In this document: positions 23,552-36,599 of the stretch, one piece after another | How the letters are laid out: the number at the start of each line of letters is the position of its first letter | Numbering within the stretch: the first letter of the stretch is position 1 | NCBI GenBank assembly: GCA_036873755.1 | Contig: JAVTVY010025368.1 | Location: 52,676-116,675, forward strand | Length of the DNA stretch: 64,000 bases | Reading direction: 5' to 3' | DNA from: Hanleya hanleyi | Taxonomy: Eukaryota > Mollusca > Polyplacophora > Lepidopleurida > Hanleyidae | The notes under the pieces: generated by a model | The model's input: only the letters and a program-made list of their open reading frames with translations | Databases searched by the model: none | Told to the model about the DNA's origin: nothing | Translations under genes and position numbers: made by a program

Positions 23552-24009
23552 GTGAGTACATGTACACCTTTTGCTCTGAGCATGTTCTGAATATTCCGAG
23601 AGACAGATACCCTAATAAGACATGGTAGAGGTGATGAAAATTGTCTTAATGATAATAGAATTGAGCATTGGCAAAAAGCTGCTAAAGCAAAAGAACATCA
23701 AACAGGGATTCATTGAAGTCCTGTTTCACCACCGGTAATCAGGGGTAAAATTCATTCGAAAACTCAATTCGGACATTCCAATTTCACCAAACTTTTCAAG
23801 GTTTTGATGAAAACTCAATAGCCCTAAAATTTCATGGAATGAAACAATATAAAATCATTAGGAATGGTGGTAAATTTGAAGAAATACTCAATATGAAGAA
23901 AACACCGAAAACTCAATAGACTAAATTGAGTAAAAAATACTCAAATTTTCGACTTCTATGAATCTCTGATCAAAATGGGAATTTAAATGATAAATATACA
24001 TGTTGGGTC

Positions 24010-24300
24010 CTGGGGATGCCACTGGGCATTTTTGAGCCAACGACCTCGAGTGCCTGTTGGCTCAGGGGATAGCTCTCGAGTGTGGGCAGTTTTTTGTGAG
24101 TTTATCGCCTCACGAAGCCGGGAGCAAAATATCTATTTTGTTTGATATTTGTTACATCACAAGGCGAAATCATCATCGTGTGCAGCGAACTTAATTAAGC
24201 TAACAGCTCAGCCTTTTTACTCGACCGGCCAATGAAATGCATCTTACATATTCGCGTGATTTGTATGTACGACTGTTCAAAATGGCCATTTTACGTGGGC
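24010..24300 (-). repeat. Dispersed repeat, inverted copy of 1-300
   Basis: Ends in AAAATGGCCATTTTACGTGG. The inner part matches GCTGAGCTGTTAGCTTA and the GGGGATAGCTCTCGAGTGT palindromic end. A further plus-strand scrap of the same palindromic end (AAAGCTAACCCCTGAG ... GGCTCAGGGGATAGCTCTC) lies at about 24385-24470. Confidence 0.65.
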
Positions 24301-24475
24301 CCAGTCACATGAAATTTCTCTTGATCTTAAAGAATGCACTCTGTGGGTTAATTGAAATCAATTTGGTGAACCTTTTGCTCATCATGTGCACTGAAACCAC
24401 ACAAAAGCTAACCCCTGAGACAACAGGCAATTGAGACCATTGGCTCAGGGGATAGCTCTCATGTGCACCACACTT

Positions 24476-26950
24476 TATAAGGGGAGTGCTATCGATTTCT
24501 GTGGTTGAAACTATAATGTATCAGAATTCAAGTAGAGGATTTTAGACAAACTTTAAGTTGCAATCATGCTTTTGTTTTGTTTTTTTAAGTTTTTTGAATT
24601 GCATAGAGTACATTGTATAAGATGTTGGTGTGTACTGGCATAAGCACAAATTTCCAGATGAACGTGAGTCAACCAGAATGAGTTAAAAGCCTGGGCTGAG
24701 TTGAATTATACCTTAGATGATGTCCTGATTTGGATGAAATGTTCATAAGTATATATATATACTTGTATCTTCAAATGATATTGTCTCATAGAGATGAAGA
24801 AAAAAAAACGTCAGTCCATTTTATCGTTCATGTTCTGTTGTGAATATACAAAATATCTGTACTTGTTTTCTTAAGTTTTATATTCTTAAGACATTTTGGA
24901 TGAAATTAGTCATGCCAGAGATTTACAGAAAATGTGTATATTGTGATAGATGTAAATTGAAAGCCCACTTTAGAAAAGGTATTTTTGTGCATCGTTTATG
25001 TAATCGGGATGATATGTGGGATATTTTATGTGATCTGTTAGTTTTTGTGCCACCGTTGATGGTCCATTACCTGACCAGTATTGATTTGTAGGGAATGTTT
25101 TGTCGTGATTGATAGGCTAATGAGAACCTCTATTGAAGCTACAGGAAATTAATGTGAGCAAAAATAGTATCATGTTCTAATGAGTCTTACAACAGCAGAA
25201 TATTGACAAAAAAACACCTGGCTTTATTGTAAATAACACAAAGCTTCATTCGAAAAAATAGGTGTTACATCGCCAAATCGCCTGCTTGTTCCGTTTTATA
25301 GTTTTTTGAACAAGTTCGCTTTGGTGGAAAAATGGCTTCCAATGGTTTAAGGTTACATGTGAATGAAAGAGCTAGATTAAATTGCCTCCTGTTTGTTTGT
25401 GTATTTAAGAAGTAATTCTTTGTTTACTGTGGTGAAACACCTAGAATAGATCGGGCTGCAATAGGATGAGTCTAAGTTTGGTCACGAAGGCTGTATGTGG
25501 AGATGTTTCCTGAAAAGAAAGATGTTCTCGTGTATTTGAAACAGGATTAACACCCCTAAACCCGACAAAAAATGCTTTGGCCCGCCAATTAATCAAAGCA
25601 AGCAACACCTGCAAGTCACGTGCCTGAAATCGACACGGGTTGGAGAGTCCACAGTATGACTGCTACAGGGGCATGCTAAAATACCGTTAACGATCAAAAT
25701 GATGCAAAGCGTGACACTTGGTTTTAGAATGCATGTGAAATTCCCCCATCATCCAATGATTGGATTGTGTACCGATCATATGTTTTAATGACATCAACTA
25801 CTTTGAATAAATCTCTTGCGGAAAGGAATCTGTTCTCCAACTTTAATTGGCTCCATGATGTATGGCAAAAGGATGTACAAGAAGATACAGGCAGACGATA
25901 AATGTTGATATCCATTTAAATCCTATTACTCTTCTGCATTCAACTGGACACGCGAAGAAAATTATGACGTCATATAATCCACACTGATTGGTTGTGAGGT
26001 AGGATCTATTGGAATTAGATCCTACCTGGGCTTCCTTCTTTACATGTAATAATGTTATCTGGTAAAACACATGGGGTGTTGTAGAATATTATATTTCTTA
26101 CATCACAGCAGCCAAAAGCAATGTGATACATGTACATATCTGATTTTTGCTAAGTATTTTTCGATTAGTATTTACATACCAAATTGTTGTGATGTGAGAA
26201 ATAAATTCTCAAACTCTTGGTCATTTATCTGATTTTTATCACACTCATTTGATAAAACCCATATGAAACTTGATAAAGCTCGTTTCATTATTGATAATCT
26301 ATATGTATCCCTAATTCACAATATGATAGGCACATGTTTGGCTACATCATAATTCTTCTTTCCTTCTGTAGTACATTAAGCTCTAATAAAGATAGTAACG
26401 ACAGGCCTTATAATTAAGGAAATCTGACTTGGCAGAAATCAAACATAGCCCATATTTAACACCAAGTTAAAAATTGCTGTGGTGAAATGTGCATCTACCA
26501 TGGTGTTGGGCCATCAGCAGTCCTTCAAGCCATCGTATACAGGGAGGACGCCCTAAGGTGAATGGGAAAGACAGCCATGACTTCAGATAAAAATTAGCGT
26601 GGCCATATACCGCATTAGGCAGTGCTGCTATCACACTTTCCAATTCTGCTCTTCAAGCAGTGTTAGAATATATTTCTGGAGATCCTCCCCGGAGAATTAA
26701 TCCACTTCTATTCATGACTCAGCATGGTTTGGCCAGTCAAATAGCTCGAATCATTCATTACTGCTGGGCTCAGATGTAATTGAAGTATTCTCTCGTCAGT
26801 CTGCAGGATCATCGTCACCATGGGTATACTGCTCGCCAGTTTTAATTCCACCAGGACCAGAAAGGTGATGGGATTTTTTTTTTCAATTCAGAATACATTT
26901 CTTATCATTCCGAGAAGAACAATTTCCAGACATCACCGGTTTTCATTTTT
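24476..26950. other. Intron, nothing recognised
   Basis: AT-rich intron sequence with short open frames only and no clear repeats. Confidence 0.5.
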
Positions 26951-27991
26951 TACCCCTCGGCCATTTAGGCCTAGGGGTATTGTCGTCGCCATGTACGTCC
27001 ATCCGTACGTCGTGCCGTACGTCCATCCGTACGTCCGTTACCGCATTTTAGGCAAAACCGCTTGAGACACAACCACCAAATTTTCAACACTTATTTATAT
27101 AGTGCTAAGTCAGACGCCTATCGAAAATGGCTTCCCTCGGCCCATATTTTACAGAGTTCTGCCCCTTTACAGATTTTTAAATTTCTATTTCTGTCCTATA
27201 TGCCTGAATGTAACCAACTATATCTGCAGAACTGTGTTCAGTATAGCTACTATATTTTGGAAACTTGTTTATATTGTTGTATTCTACAAGCCAACAAAGG
27301 ATTACTCGCCTCGGCTTAAATAGAGTTATGCCGCTTTCGGATGTAATAATCTTCGATTTTGTTAGTTGTAGCTGAATGTACAAGTTATATCTGCAGATCC
27401 GTGTTCGGTACAGCTTATTCGTCTTGGTTCTTATTTCACAGAGTGCTAGGTCAGACGCCAATCGAAAGTGGCGCCCCTCGGCCCATACTTTACAGAGTTA
27501 TGCCCCTTTACAGATATATTAATTTCTATTTCTGTCCTATATCCCTGAATGTAACCAACTATATCTGCAGAACTGTTTTCGATATAGCTACTATATTTTG
27601 GAAACTTATTTATATTCCTGTATTCTAAAAGCCAACAAAGGATTACTCGCCTCGGCTTATGGAGTTATGCCCCTTTCGGATGTAATAATCTCCGATTTTG
27701 CTATCTGTAGTTGAATGTACAAGTTATATCTGCAGATCCGTGTTCGGTACAGCTTATTTGTCTCGATTCTTATTATACAGAGTGCTAAGTCAGACGCCTG
27801 TCGAAAGTGGCACCCCTCGACCCATATTTTACAAAGTTATGCCCCTTTACAGATATAGAATTTTTCTATTTCTGTCCTATATGCCTGAATGTAACCAACT
27901 ACCGGTATATCTTAATCATCCCACATAGAACTATCTCTTCCCCAATTCACACTACACATGGGTCTCAATCACTTGGGGAAAGCCGAGGGGT
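26951..27991 (+). mobile_element. Tandem-repeat element, family Y (about 340-bp units)
   Basis: Head hairpin ACCCCTCGGCC-attta-GGCCTAGGGGT (26952-26978), then CGTACGTCCATCCGTACGTC-type repeats, then 2.4 tandem units beginning near 27102, 27442 and 27780 (GTGCTARGTCAGACGCC). The right edge GCCGAGGGGT (27982-27991) is the inverse of the head. AGAGTTATGCCCCTTT recurs in the units. The short open frames here are repeat shadows. Confidence 0.75.
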
Positions 27992-28189
27992 TTTGATTAG
28001 ATCAATGTCATGTTTTTTAATGGAATCTCTTACCACTCCACCAAGAACGGACACCTGGGGTATTGGTCATGATCTGCAGCCCTGTCAATTCATGAAATCT
28101 TATTCCACATAAATTGAATGGCGCATCTTTGCATAATTCACAACACATTTAACGCCATCTCTAAACTGCTGAGCTGAGCTTTTTTTTAT

Positions 28190-28474
28190 ATGCCCATCGA
28201 TAGTGAGTTATGTCCGTACATCGTCTGTTGATATCAGTGCGATATCTCTAGTTCCATATTATGGGTTGGTACCAAACGTGAGGTATGCCTTACCATGGGG
28301 AAGGAACAGCTCTGTTCATTTTGAGGGTTTAATAGGTTAAAGTTCAAGGTAAACAATCAGGTATTCCTTAATAATTGTTATGTACAGACTATGACTCTAG
28401 TTCAGGGATGTGGATTATGACTACATTTAAGGTTTACCTTAAACTCCTGGCAAAGAAGAAGCCTATTTGTTTTT
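28190..28474 (+). repeat. Dispersed repeat hosting element copy A (relative at 33480-33690)
   Basis: GGTTGGTACCA, TACCTTACC/TGCCTTACCATGGGG and AAAGAAGAAGCCTATT are shared with 33480-33690. Element copy A begins directly after AAGAAGAAGCCTATTTG. Confidence 0.55.
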
Positions 28475-30119
28475 ATCTCGCCTTACGAAAGAGGATGTCG
28501 TCGTCGGTGTCCGTGTCCCCTGTCTGGAAATGATAAGGTTTTTGGTTTAGCAAATTCAAAAAAAATCTAGAAAAATTAGAAAAAATATTTAAAAAATAAA
28601 ACAAAAATATGGGGGGTGGGTATGTCACCTGGGGGTACTACCCCTGGGGTGCTCCAATGTTAAAATCCTGATGAATGAGTTTTGTGTTTAGCTGAAGTGC
28701 ACATGTACATCTGTACTTAGAAAGTTTGTTGCAGTTGTCAGCTGTCATTGGATGATTATGAAACTTGGTACACATGTTTCTTATGATTGGAGGATGTACG
28801 TGTGCTATTTTTGAGATGAAATATTAATTTTTCTCCAAATTATGGCAAATGATTGAGTTTTGCGTTTAGCTGAAGTGCAGATGTACATCTGTACACCACA
28901 GTTTGCTGCAGTTGTCAGCTGTCATTCAATGATTATGAAACTTGGTACACATGTTTCTTCTGATTAGAAGATGTACCTGTGCTATTTAGGAGATGAAATA
29001 TTAATTTTTGTTCAAATTTGAGGGTTTTGTCTAAGTAATCTGCCAATAATAATGTACATGTATATACACCTGTACATGGAAAGTTTTCTGAAGCTGTCAG
29101 CTTTCATTGGATGAGTTTGACACTTGCTACCCAAGTTCAATGTGATTCGAGGCTGTGCATGTGCTATTTAATAAATATGACATTAAATATGAATTTTTGT
29201 CCTAATTATTGCAGTTTAGACTTTGTACGTTTCCATTGATAAGGTTTTTGTTGGGCAAAAATTTACATGTAGATCTGTACATGGAAAGTTTGTTGAACCT
29301 TTCATGGGATGATTATAAAACTTGGTGGACATGTTTCATGTTTTCCTAGGTCACAGCTCTCCCGCAGTAATCCCACACGGGACTGACCTATCCAGCACTA
29401 TTCCCAAATGGCACTGGCCTATCCAGCAGTAATCCCACACGGGACTGACCTATGCAGCAGTAACCCCACATGGGACTAACCTATCCTGCTGTAATCCCAC
29501 ACAGGTTTAGCCTATCCAGCAGTAATCCCACATGGGACTGGCCTCCCCAGCCGTAATCCCACACAGGATTGCCGTATGCAGCAGTAATCCCACATTGGAC
29601 TGCCTATGCAGCAGTAATCCCACACGGGATTGTCCTATCCAGCATTAATTCCATACGAGACTCATCTATCCAGCAGTAATCCCAGACAGGACTGGCCTAT
29701 CCAGCAGTAATCCCACTTGGGACTGGACTATCCAGCAGTAATCCCACAGGGGACTGGTCTATCCATCAGTAATAACACACAGGACTGGTCCATCCAGCAG
29801 TAATCCTACACAGGACTGGCCTATCCAGCAGTAATCTCACATGGGACTGACCTATCCAGCAGTAATCTCACACTGGACTGCCCTATGCACCAGTAATCCG
29901 ACGGCACTGACCTATCCATCCTACATGGGATTAACTTATATGCCAGTAATCCCACATGGAACTGATGTTATTGTCTGTACCAGATAATCTATTCCAGACA
30001 TTATTGTCTGTACCACATCACCTATTCCAGACCTTATTGTTTGCTCTACATGTATGCTTTCAATACTGCTGCACCTTTGGCGGATGACCCCGCAAGGCGA
30101 GATGTTGGGGTTCTCAGAA
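28470..30119 (+). mobile_element. Tandem-repeat element, family Z, copy A
   Basis: Starts TTTTTATCTCGCCTTACG, then GTCGTCGGTGTC, about four units of a 150-180-bp repeat (GAAATATTAATTTTTCTCC, GATTATGAAACTTGGTACAC), then a 31-bp array of about 19 copies (CAGCAGTAATCCCACAYGGG ACTGGCCTATC) at 29352-29945. It ends CGCAAGGCGAGAT + GTTGGGGTTCTCAGAA. ATCTCGCCTTRCG at the left and its inverse near the right are subterminal inverted repeats. This copy lacks part of the head hairpin. Confidence 0.8.
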
Positions 30120-30263
30120 CGCTTGTTATTTGCTGGCATTGTTTCAGATAGAATGCAACAGCCTAATTCATACAATCAGGAGTACAAATGGGGCTAAAGT
30201 CTTTATTTTCAAACTTTCATGGGAAATATAAAAGTAGCAATTTGAAATTTTATTTTTATTCGA

Positions 30264-33200
30264 TTTTTATCTCGCCTTACGAAGTAAAGGGGCGATATTG
30301 TGAGAGGGGGAAAGAGGATGTCATCGTCGGTGTCGGTGTCGGTGTCGGTGTCCCCTGCCTGGAAATGAATGGGTTTTTGGTTTAGCAAGTTAAAAAAAAA
30401 TCTAGAAAAAATATAAAAAAAATATAAAAAATATGGGGGGTGGGTATGCCACCTGGGGGTACTACCCCTGGGGTACTCTAATGTTAAAATCCCTATGAAT
30501 GAGTTTTGCGTTTAGCTGAAGTGCACATGTACATCTGTACTTGGAAAGTTTCTTGCAGTTGTCAGCTGTTATTGGATGATTATGAAACTTGGTATACATG
30601 TTTCTGATGATAAGAGGATGTACCTGTGCTATTTTTGAGAAGAAATATTAATTTTTCTCAAAATTATGGCAAATGAAGAGTTTTCTGTTTAGGTAAATTG
30701 TACATGTAGGCCTCTACATGTATACATATACATCTACATGGTAACTTTGCTTCAGTTGTCAGCTGTGACATTGGATGATTATGAAACTTGGTACACATGT
30801 TTCTTATGATTAGAGGATGTACCTGTGCTATTTTTGACAAGAAATATTAATTTTTCTCCAAATTATAGTAAATGAAGAGTTTTCTGTTTAGGTAAATTGT
30901 ACATATACATGTCCATGGTAAGTTTGCTCCAGTTGTCAGCTGTCATTGGATGATTATTAAACTTGGTACACATGCTTCTTATGATAAGAGGATGTACCTG
31001 TGCTATTTTTGAGAAGAAATATTAATTTTTCTCAAAATTATGGCAAATGAAGAGTTTTCTGTTTAGGTAAATTGTACATACAGGCCTCTACATGTATACA
31101 TATACATCTACATGGTAACTTTGCTCCAGTTGTCAGCTGTCATTGGATGATTATGAAACTTAGTACACATGTTTCTTATGATTAGAGGATGTACCTGTGC
31201 TATTTTTGACAAGAAATATTAATTTTTCTCCAAATTATGGCAAATGAAGAGTTTTCTGTTTAGGTAAATTGTACATGTAGGCCTCTACATGTATACATAT
31301 ACATGTACATGATAAGTTTGCTGCAGTTGTCAGCTCTCATTGGATGATTACGAAACTTGGTACAAATGTTTCTTATGATTGGAGGATTTATTTGTGCTAT
31401 TTTGAGATGAAATATTAATTTTTCTCCAAATTATGGCAACTGATTGAGTTTTGCGTTTAGCCGAAGTGCACATGTACATCTGTACACCACAGTTTGCAGC
31501 AGTTGTCAGCTGTCATTGAATGATTATGAAACTTGGTACACATGTTTCTTATGATTAAAAGATGTACCTGTGATACCATCCATACCATCACTACCATCCA
31601 TACCATTCCTACCATCACTACCATCCATATCATCACTACCATCCATACCATCACTACCATCCATACCATCACTACCATCCATACCATCGCTACCATCCAT
31701 ACCATCACTACCATCCATGCCATCACTACCATCCATACCATCATTACCATTCCTACCATCCATACCATCACTACCATTCCTACCATCACTACCATCCATA
31801 CCATCACTACCATCCATACCATCACTACCATCGCTACCATTCCTACCATCACTACCATCCATACCATCACTACCATCCATACCATCGCTACCATTCCTAC
31901 CATCACTACCATCCATACCATCACTACCATCCATGCCATCACTGCCATCCATACCATCATTACCATTCCTACCATCCATACCATCACTACCATTCCTACC
32001 ATCATTACCATCCATACCATCACTACCATCCATACCATCACTACCATCGCTACCATTCCTACCATCACTACCATCCATACCATCACTACCATCCGTACCA
32101 TTCCTACCATCCATACCATCACTACCATCCGTACCATCACTACTATCCATACCATCCATACCATCACTACCATCCATACCATCACTACCATTCATACCAT
32201 TCCTACCATCCATACCATCACTACCATCCATACCATCCATACCATTCCTACCATCACTACCATCCATACCATCGCTACCATCCATACCATCACTACCATC
32301 CATACCATCACTACCATTCCTACCATCCATACCATCACTACCATCCATACCATTCCTACCATCACTACCATCCATACCATCACTACCATCCATACCATCA
32401 CTACCATCCATACCATCACTACCATCCCTACCATCACTACCATCCATCCCATCACTACCATCCATACCATCACTACCATTCCTATCATCACTACCATCCA
32501 TTCCATCACTACCATCCATACCATCACTACCATCCATACCATCACTACTATCCATACCATCACTACCATCCATACCATCACTACCATCCATACCATCACT
32601 ACCATCGCTACCATCACTACCATCCATACCATCACTACCATCCATGCCATCACTACCATCCATACCATCATTACCATTCCTACCATCACTACCATTCCTA
32701 CCATCACTACCATCCATACCATCACTACCATCCATACCATCACTACCATCCATACCATCACTACCATTCCTACCATCACTACCATCCATACCATCACTGC
32801 CATCCATACCATTCCTACCATCACTACCATCCATACCATCACTACCATCCATACCATCACTACCATCACTACCATCCATACCATAACTACCATTCCTACC
32901 ATCACTACCATCCATACCATCACTACCATCCATACCATCACTACCATCCATACCATCACTACTATCCATACCATCACTACCATCCATACCATAACTACCA
33001 TTCCTACCATCACTACCATCCATACCATCACTACCATCCATACCATCAATACCATCCATACCATCACTACCATCCATACCATCACTACCATCCATACCAT
33101 GATGGTGATGGTAGTAATCCCACTTGGGACTGGACTATCCAGCAGTAATCCCACAGAGGACTATCCATCAGTAATAACATGAGACTGGTCCATCCAGCAG

Positions 33201-33455
33201 TAATCTCACACTGGAATGCCCTATGTACCAGTAATCCGACTGCACTGACCTATCCATCCTACATGGGATTAACTTTTGCCAGTAATCCCATATGGGACTG
33301 ATGTTATTGTCTGTACCAGATAATCTATTCCAGACATTATTGTCTGTACCGCATCACTTATTCCAGACCTTATTGTTTGCTCTACATGTATGCTTTCAAT
33401 ACTGCTGCACCTTTGGCGGATGACCCCGCAAGGCGAGATGTTGGGGTTCTCAGAA
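30264..33455 (+). mobile_element. Tandem-repeat element, family Z, copy B (expanded)
   Basis: Complete head hairpin ATCTCGCCTTAC-gaa-GTAAAGGGGCGAT (30269-30296), GGTGTCGGTGTCGG, about six long units (30480-31570), then a 1.5-kb 18-bp minisatellite, and only about six 31-bp units (33109-33290) before the same right end. It lies 145 bp after copy A, same orientation. Confidence 0.8.
31573..33100. repeat. 18-bp minisatellite of 1.5 kb
   Basis: Unit ACCATCACTACCATCCAT with variants (ATTCCTACC, ATCGCTACC, ATTACC). As the unit is six codons long and lacks stops, several frames on both strands stay open for hundreds of codons (DGMDGS, TTIHTI, PSIPSL, MVWMVV types). These are translation shadows, not genes. 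Strong strand asymmetry: the plus strand has almost no G. Confidence 0.95.
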
Positions 33456-33479
33456 TGCTTGTTATACTGTCTGTCTGTC

Positions 33480-33690
33480 CATCCATCTGTTAACTTTTGT
33501 TCTTTGTCCATTATCTTCAGTTTCTTGTTTCGGCTTGGTACCAGTCTTTGGTTATACCTTACCCAAGGGGCAAAACTACTCGATCCATTTTTAGGTTAAA
33601 ATAATTGGGAAATCACTGAAAATGGTTATCCCATGCTATAACTCTGGTATACCAGTACCTCATACTCATACAAAGAAGAAGCCTATTGAT
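33480..33690 (+). repeat. Dispersed repeat, relative of 28190-28474
   Basis: TGTCTGTCTGTCCATCCATC head, GGCTTGGTACCAGTC, ATACCTTACCCAAGGGGCAA and ACAAAGAAGAAGCCTATTGA. Follows directly after element copy B. Confidence 0.55.
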
Positions 33691-33699
33691 TTTTGAGGT

Positions 33700-36509
33700 C
33701 AAAGGGTAATGGTGAAGGTCACTGCAACCAGAATATCAGGAAATTGTTTGAAAGTATTGATATCCAGTCTATTAACTCTATTGCAGGACTGCACAATGTG
33801 ACAGAATATCATGTATACATGTACGGTGCCTCAAAAGGCAATGAAGAAACTTTGGAGATGTCTGTCCATTCGTCTGGCTGTGTATTAACTTCAGTTCAGA
33901 CTTCTCCATGTGATATCTACATTTCTGGGATATGGATTGTGACCAGACTTTGTGTATACTGATACCCTGAGCTTGGAAGAAAGAAAAGAACATGTGAATT
34001 TGGAGGTCAAATGTCCAGACCAGGATCAACGAGGTCTCAAACAAGAAACTATATTGTACCAGTATATTCAAATCCATACTAAAATTCAAATGTGGGTCGC
34101 ATATACTAAATCTGGCCACTCGGGGTTTTAGATCATTGTGCTCAAATTGGGATGCACCCAAATTAGAGATAATAAAGAAATAAAAAAACCCCCAATAAAT
34201 CAGGGAAATAAAAAAAAAAAAAATAGATAAATATTTTTCTTGCTTTGAGAATCAATGTTGAGTTATGTTCATGGAAATGTTTTGCTGCGCCGTATAGAGG
34301 GTATGCCCAAATTAGGGTAACCTAAAGCGCTGCTACTGTGCGGGTGTATATTGAAGCCCTTATTATGGGCTTTCGTTTCAATGCATTCACCAAGGCAATA
34401 GCAATTTGTTTTTTGCAATTCAAGTTGAATTATGAGTTGCCTATCATGCTTATCACTCATGTTAGGTTTGCAGGAAAAAGGGGGAAAAACTTGAAAATTG
34501 ATTTTCTTTGGCTTGCTTTGAAATCTACTGATCTTGTTTGAGAGATAATATTTGTATTCACTGTTAATCCAATATTGCTTCTACTTTATGCCATTCCATG
34601 GACTGCTCTGATCAGGAATTCAATTTCCTGAAAGCTTGGTTCTCTGATCATGGTGAAGGTATATTATACAGTTATGTCTGATATGATTCCTCTGAAGATG
34701 ATAATGTACAGCATAACACCATTGGAATGCCCTTCTTGACCACAGTCCTGAGTATATTAGGCCTATACAGATATGCCATGCTTCAAGGAGGTGTATTTGT
34801 GATAAATTCCCTTGGAGACTGGTGCACCTGAAATTTTTATGATCAAAACCAGGATTAATCTTTAAAAAAAAAACAAACAAAAAACGGTGAATCATGGTAT
34901 ATATTGGCATTATTATACTGCATATATGGGATGACTAAGTGAGAAAAATCAGTCTGCAATTTCCTGAACTGAACCCGCCACTAGGTGATGCTAGCTCGGT
35001 TCGGTTCATCTGGCAAATACATTTCTGCAAATACCCGTAGCTTTTGGGGCAACTAATAGCTTACTGCTGTCAACGAGGGTAAAATATTTGGTTATGTTTC
35101 TTTAAGAGTCTAATCTTCATAATAGGCACCTATTTTAAAATAAGGTAATTAGTCCCAATTCAATAAAAATAATTGCTAAGTATATTTTTTTGTAAAAATT
35201 TTTTTGTTGTGCCTACTCAATTTTCATGCAGGTCCCTCCAATTTTTTTGGTCGGTACTGGTAACCAAAAACAGACATATATTTGTGTTGGCCTTCAGTAA
35301 GTTTACACATCTTCACAGAGTAAGATTCACTCCCGGACGTTGAATCTATTTCACATGTATGGTATGATGGTTTCCACTGAGAAGACCAGCAGGTGCTACA
35401 CGATATCCGTGATGTTATGTATACAGTTTCAAATCTCCGGCTCCTTTTATCTCTTTATAATTTGTAGTTAGTTTATTCATCAAGCAATAATCCATATTTC
35501 CTTTCACCGACACTCGATGATCGACTACGTAGTTAGTCGTACCGAGAATGGTCGGTACTGAAACATGTCAAAGGTCCCCTACAGATACATGTATCTATAT
35601 GTCATGTATGTGCTGAGTCCATGACAACGAGATTGAGGAGTTGATGATATGGTTAGAGGCTAGGTTTGTGACCGATGTACAAGTACCCATTGGCCGCTCA
35701 TGCTATCTCCTGCAGGCATTCCTGAATAGGCTTTGGAGCCAAGTTTTCTTGTGAACATCATTTTAAACCCATCCAAATCAATATCTAGATAAAAGCTAAT
35801 AGCCATCAGAGAACCTAATCTTGTCAGATGCCGACAGTGGGTGAGAAATGATTCAGCGGATGTTTTTCTGAAAAATTGATTTTTCCCAGAGCTGCAGAGA
35901 AAAGTATTTTCGATAAAAGTTCGCCTTCATGGCTGTATAATGGTCATGATGTAGGGAAATGTTGAAACTACACTAACAACATTTCACTGCCAGGCCTGGA
36001 CAAATTGTGAAACCTTAACTTTCACGTCATTGCAAAGGATTATATAAAAAATATGACCCGCGTTGCATATTACATTGTCATGTCAGCATGAATGGTTATG
36101 CAAACTCTTATTTGTCGAGGCTTAACATGTGTGTGGTGCAGGATTCAACATCGTGACATTGTGAATCTGACCATATTCGCCACAATTTTATCCAATAAAA
36201 TTCTACATGTGTGTGTGTGTGTCTAGTAATTGCTAAGGGTATGCCAACAGGATCCATCGTGCCCATATCCTCTGGTTCAACGAAATGTCACCCAGGTCAG
36301 ATTTCTCAATAGCCATTGATTGGAAGTAAAGCTCAATATGGATGGCTGGTAATCAGGGTTGGGTCAAGTATGGTATCGTGGTTATGAAGTTCAAGCTGGT
36401 AACTGACAGGTTATTGATGTTTTGCGGTCACCATTGTCATGTTGATTTTGGGGACCTGGAGTTTTTGGGAAACTTGAACGAAATAAAGGCGTCTGTCCTC
36501 GATAAAAAA
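33700..36509. other. Intron with few features
   Basis: No exon recognised. 35060-35155 (TTGGTTATGTTTCTTTAAGA, AATAGGCACCTATTTTAAAA) is a diverged relative of the right end of the element at 475-1309. Poly-A at 34210 and 34865. Confidence 0.5.
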
Positions 36510-36599
36510 AAGTTTGAGATGGAATTGGACATGAATTTATTTATGGGTTTGTCAAAGTTTGAGATGGAATTGGACATGAATTTATTTATGGGTTTGTCA
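36510..36599 (+). repeat. Perfect 45-bp tandem duplication
   Basis: AAGTTTGAGATGGAATTGGA ... GGGTTTGTCA occurs twice without mismatch (36510-36554, 36555-36599). It keeps the frame of a short open frame, but no gene is recognised there. Confidence 0.9.

Noticed and set aside
27062..27928. Overlapping open frames with CRTVFSIATIFWKL-like peptides repeated three times
   Set aside because: They repeat with the 340-bp tandem units of element family Y and contain no domain; they are shadows of the repeat.
31457..33182. Very long open frames on both strands (up to about 549 codons)
   Set aside because: All arise from translating an 18-bp stop-free tandem repeat; the peptides are six-residue repeats in every frame, with no start context or splice evidence.
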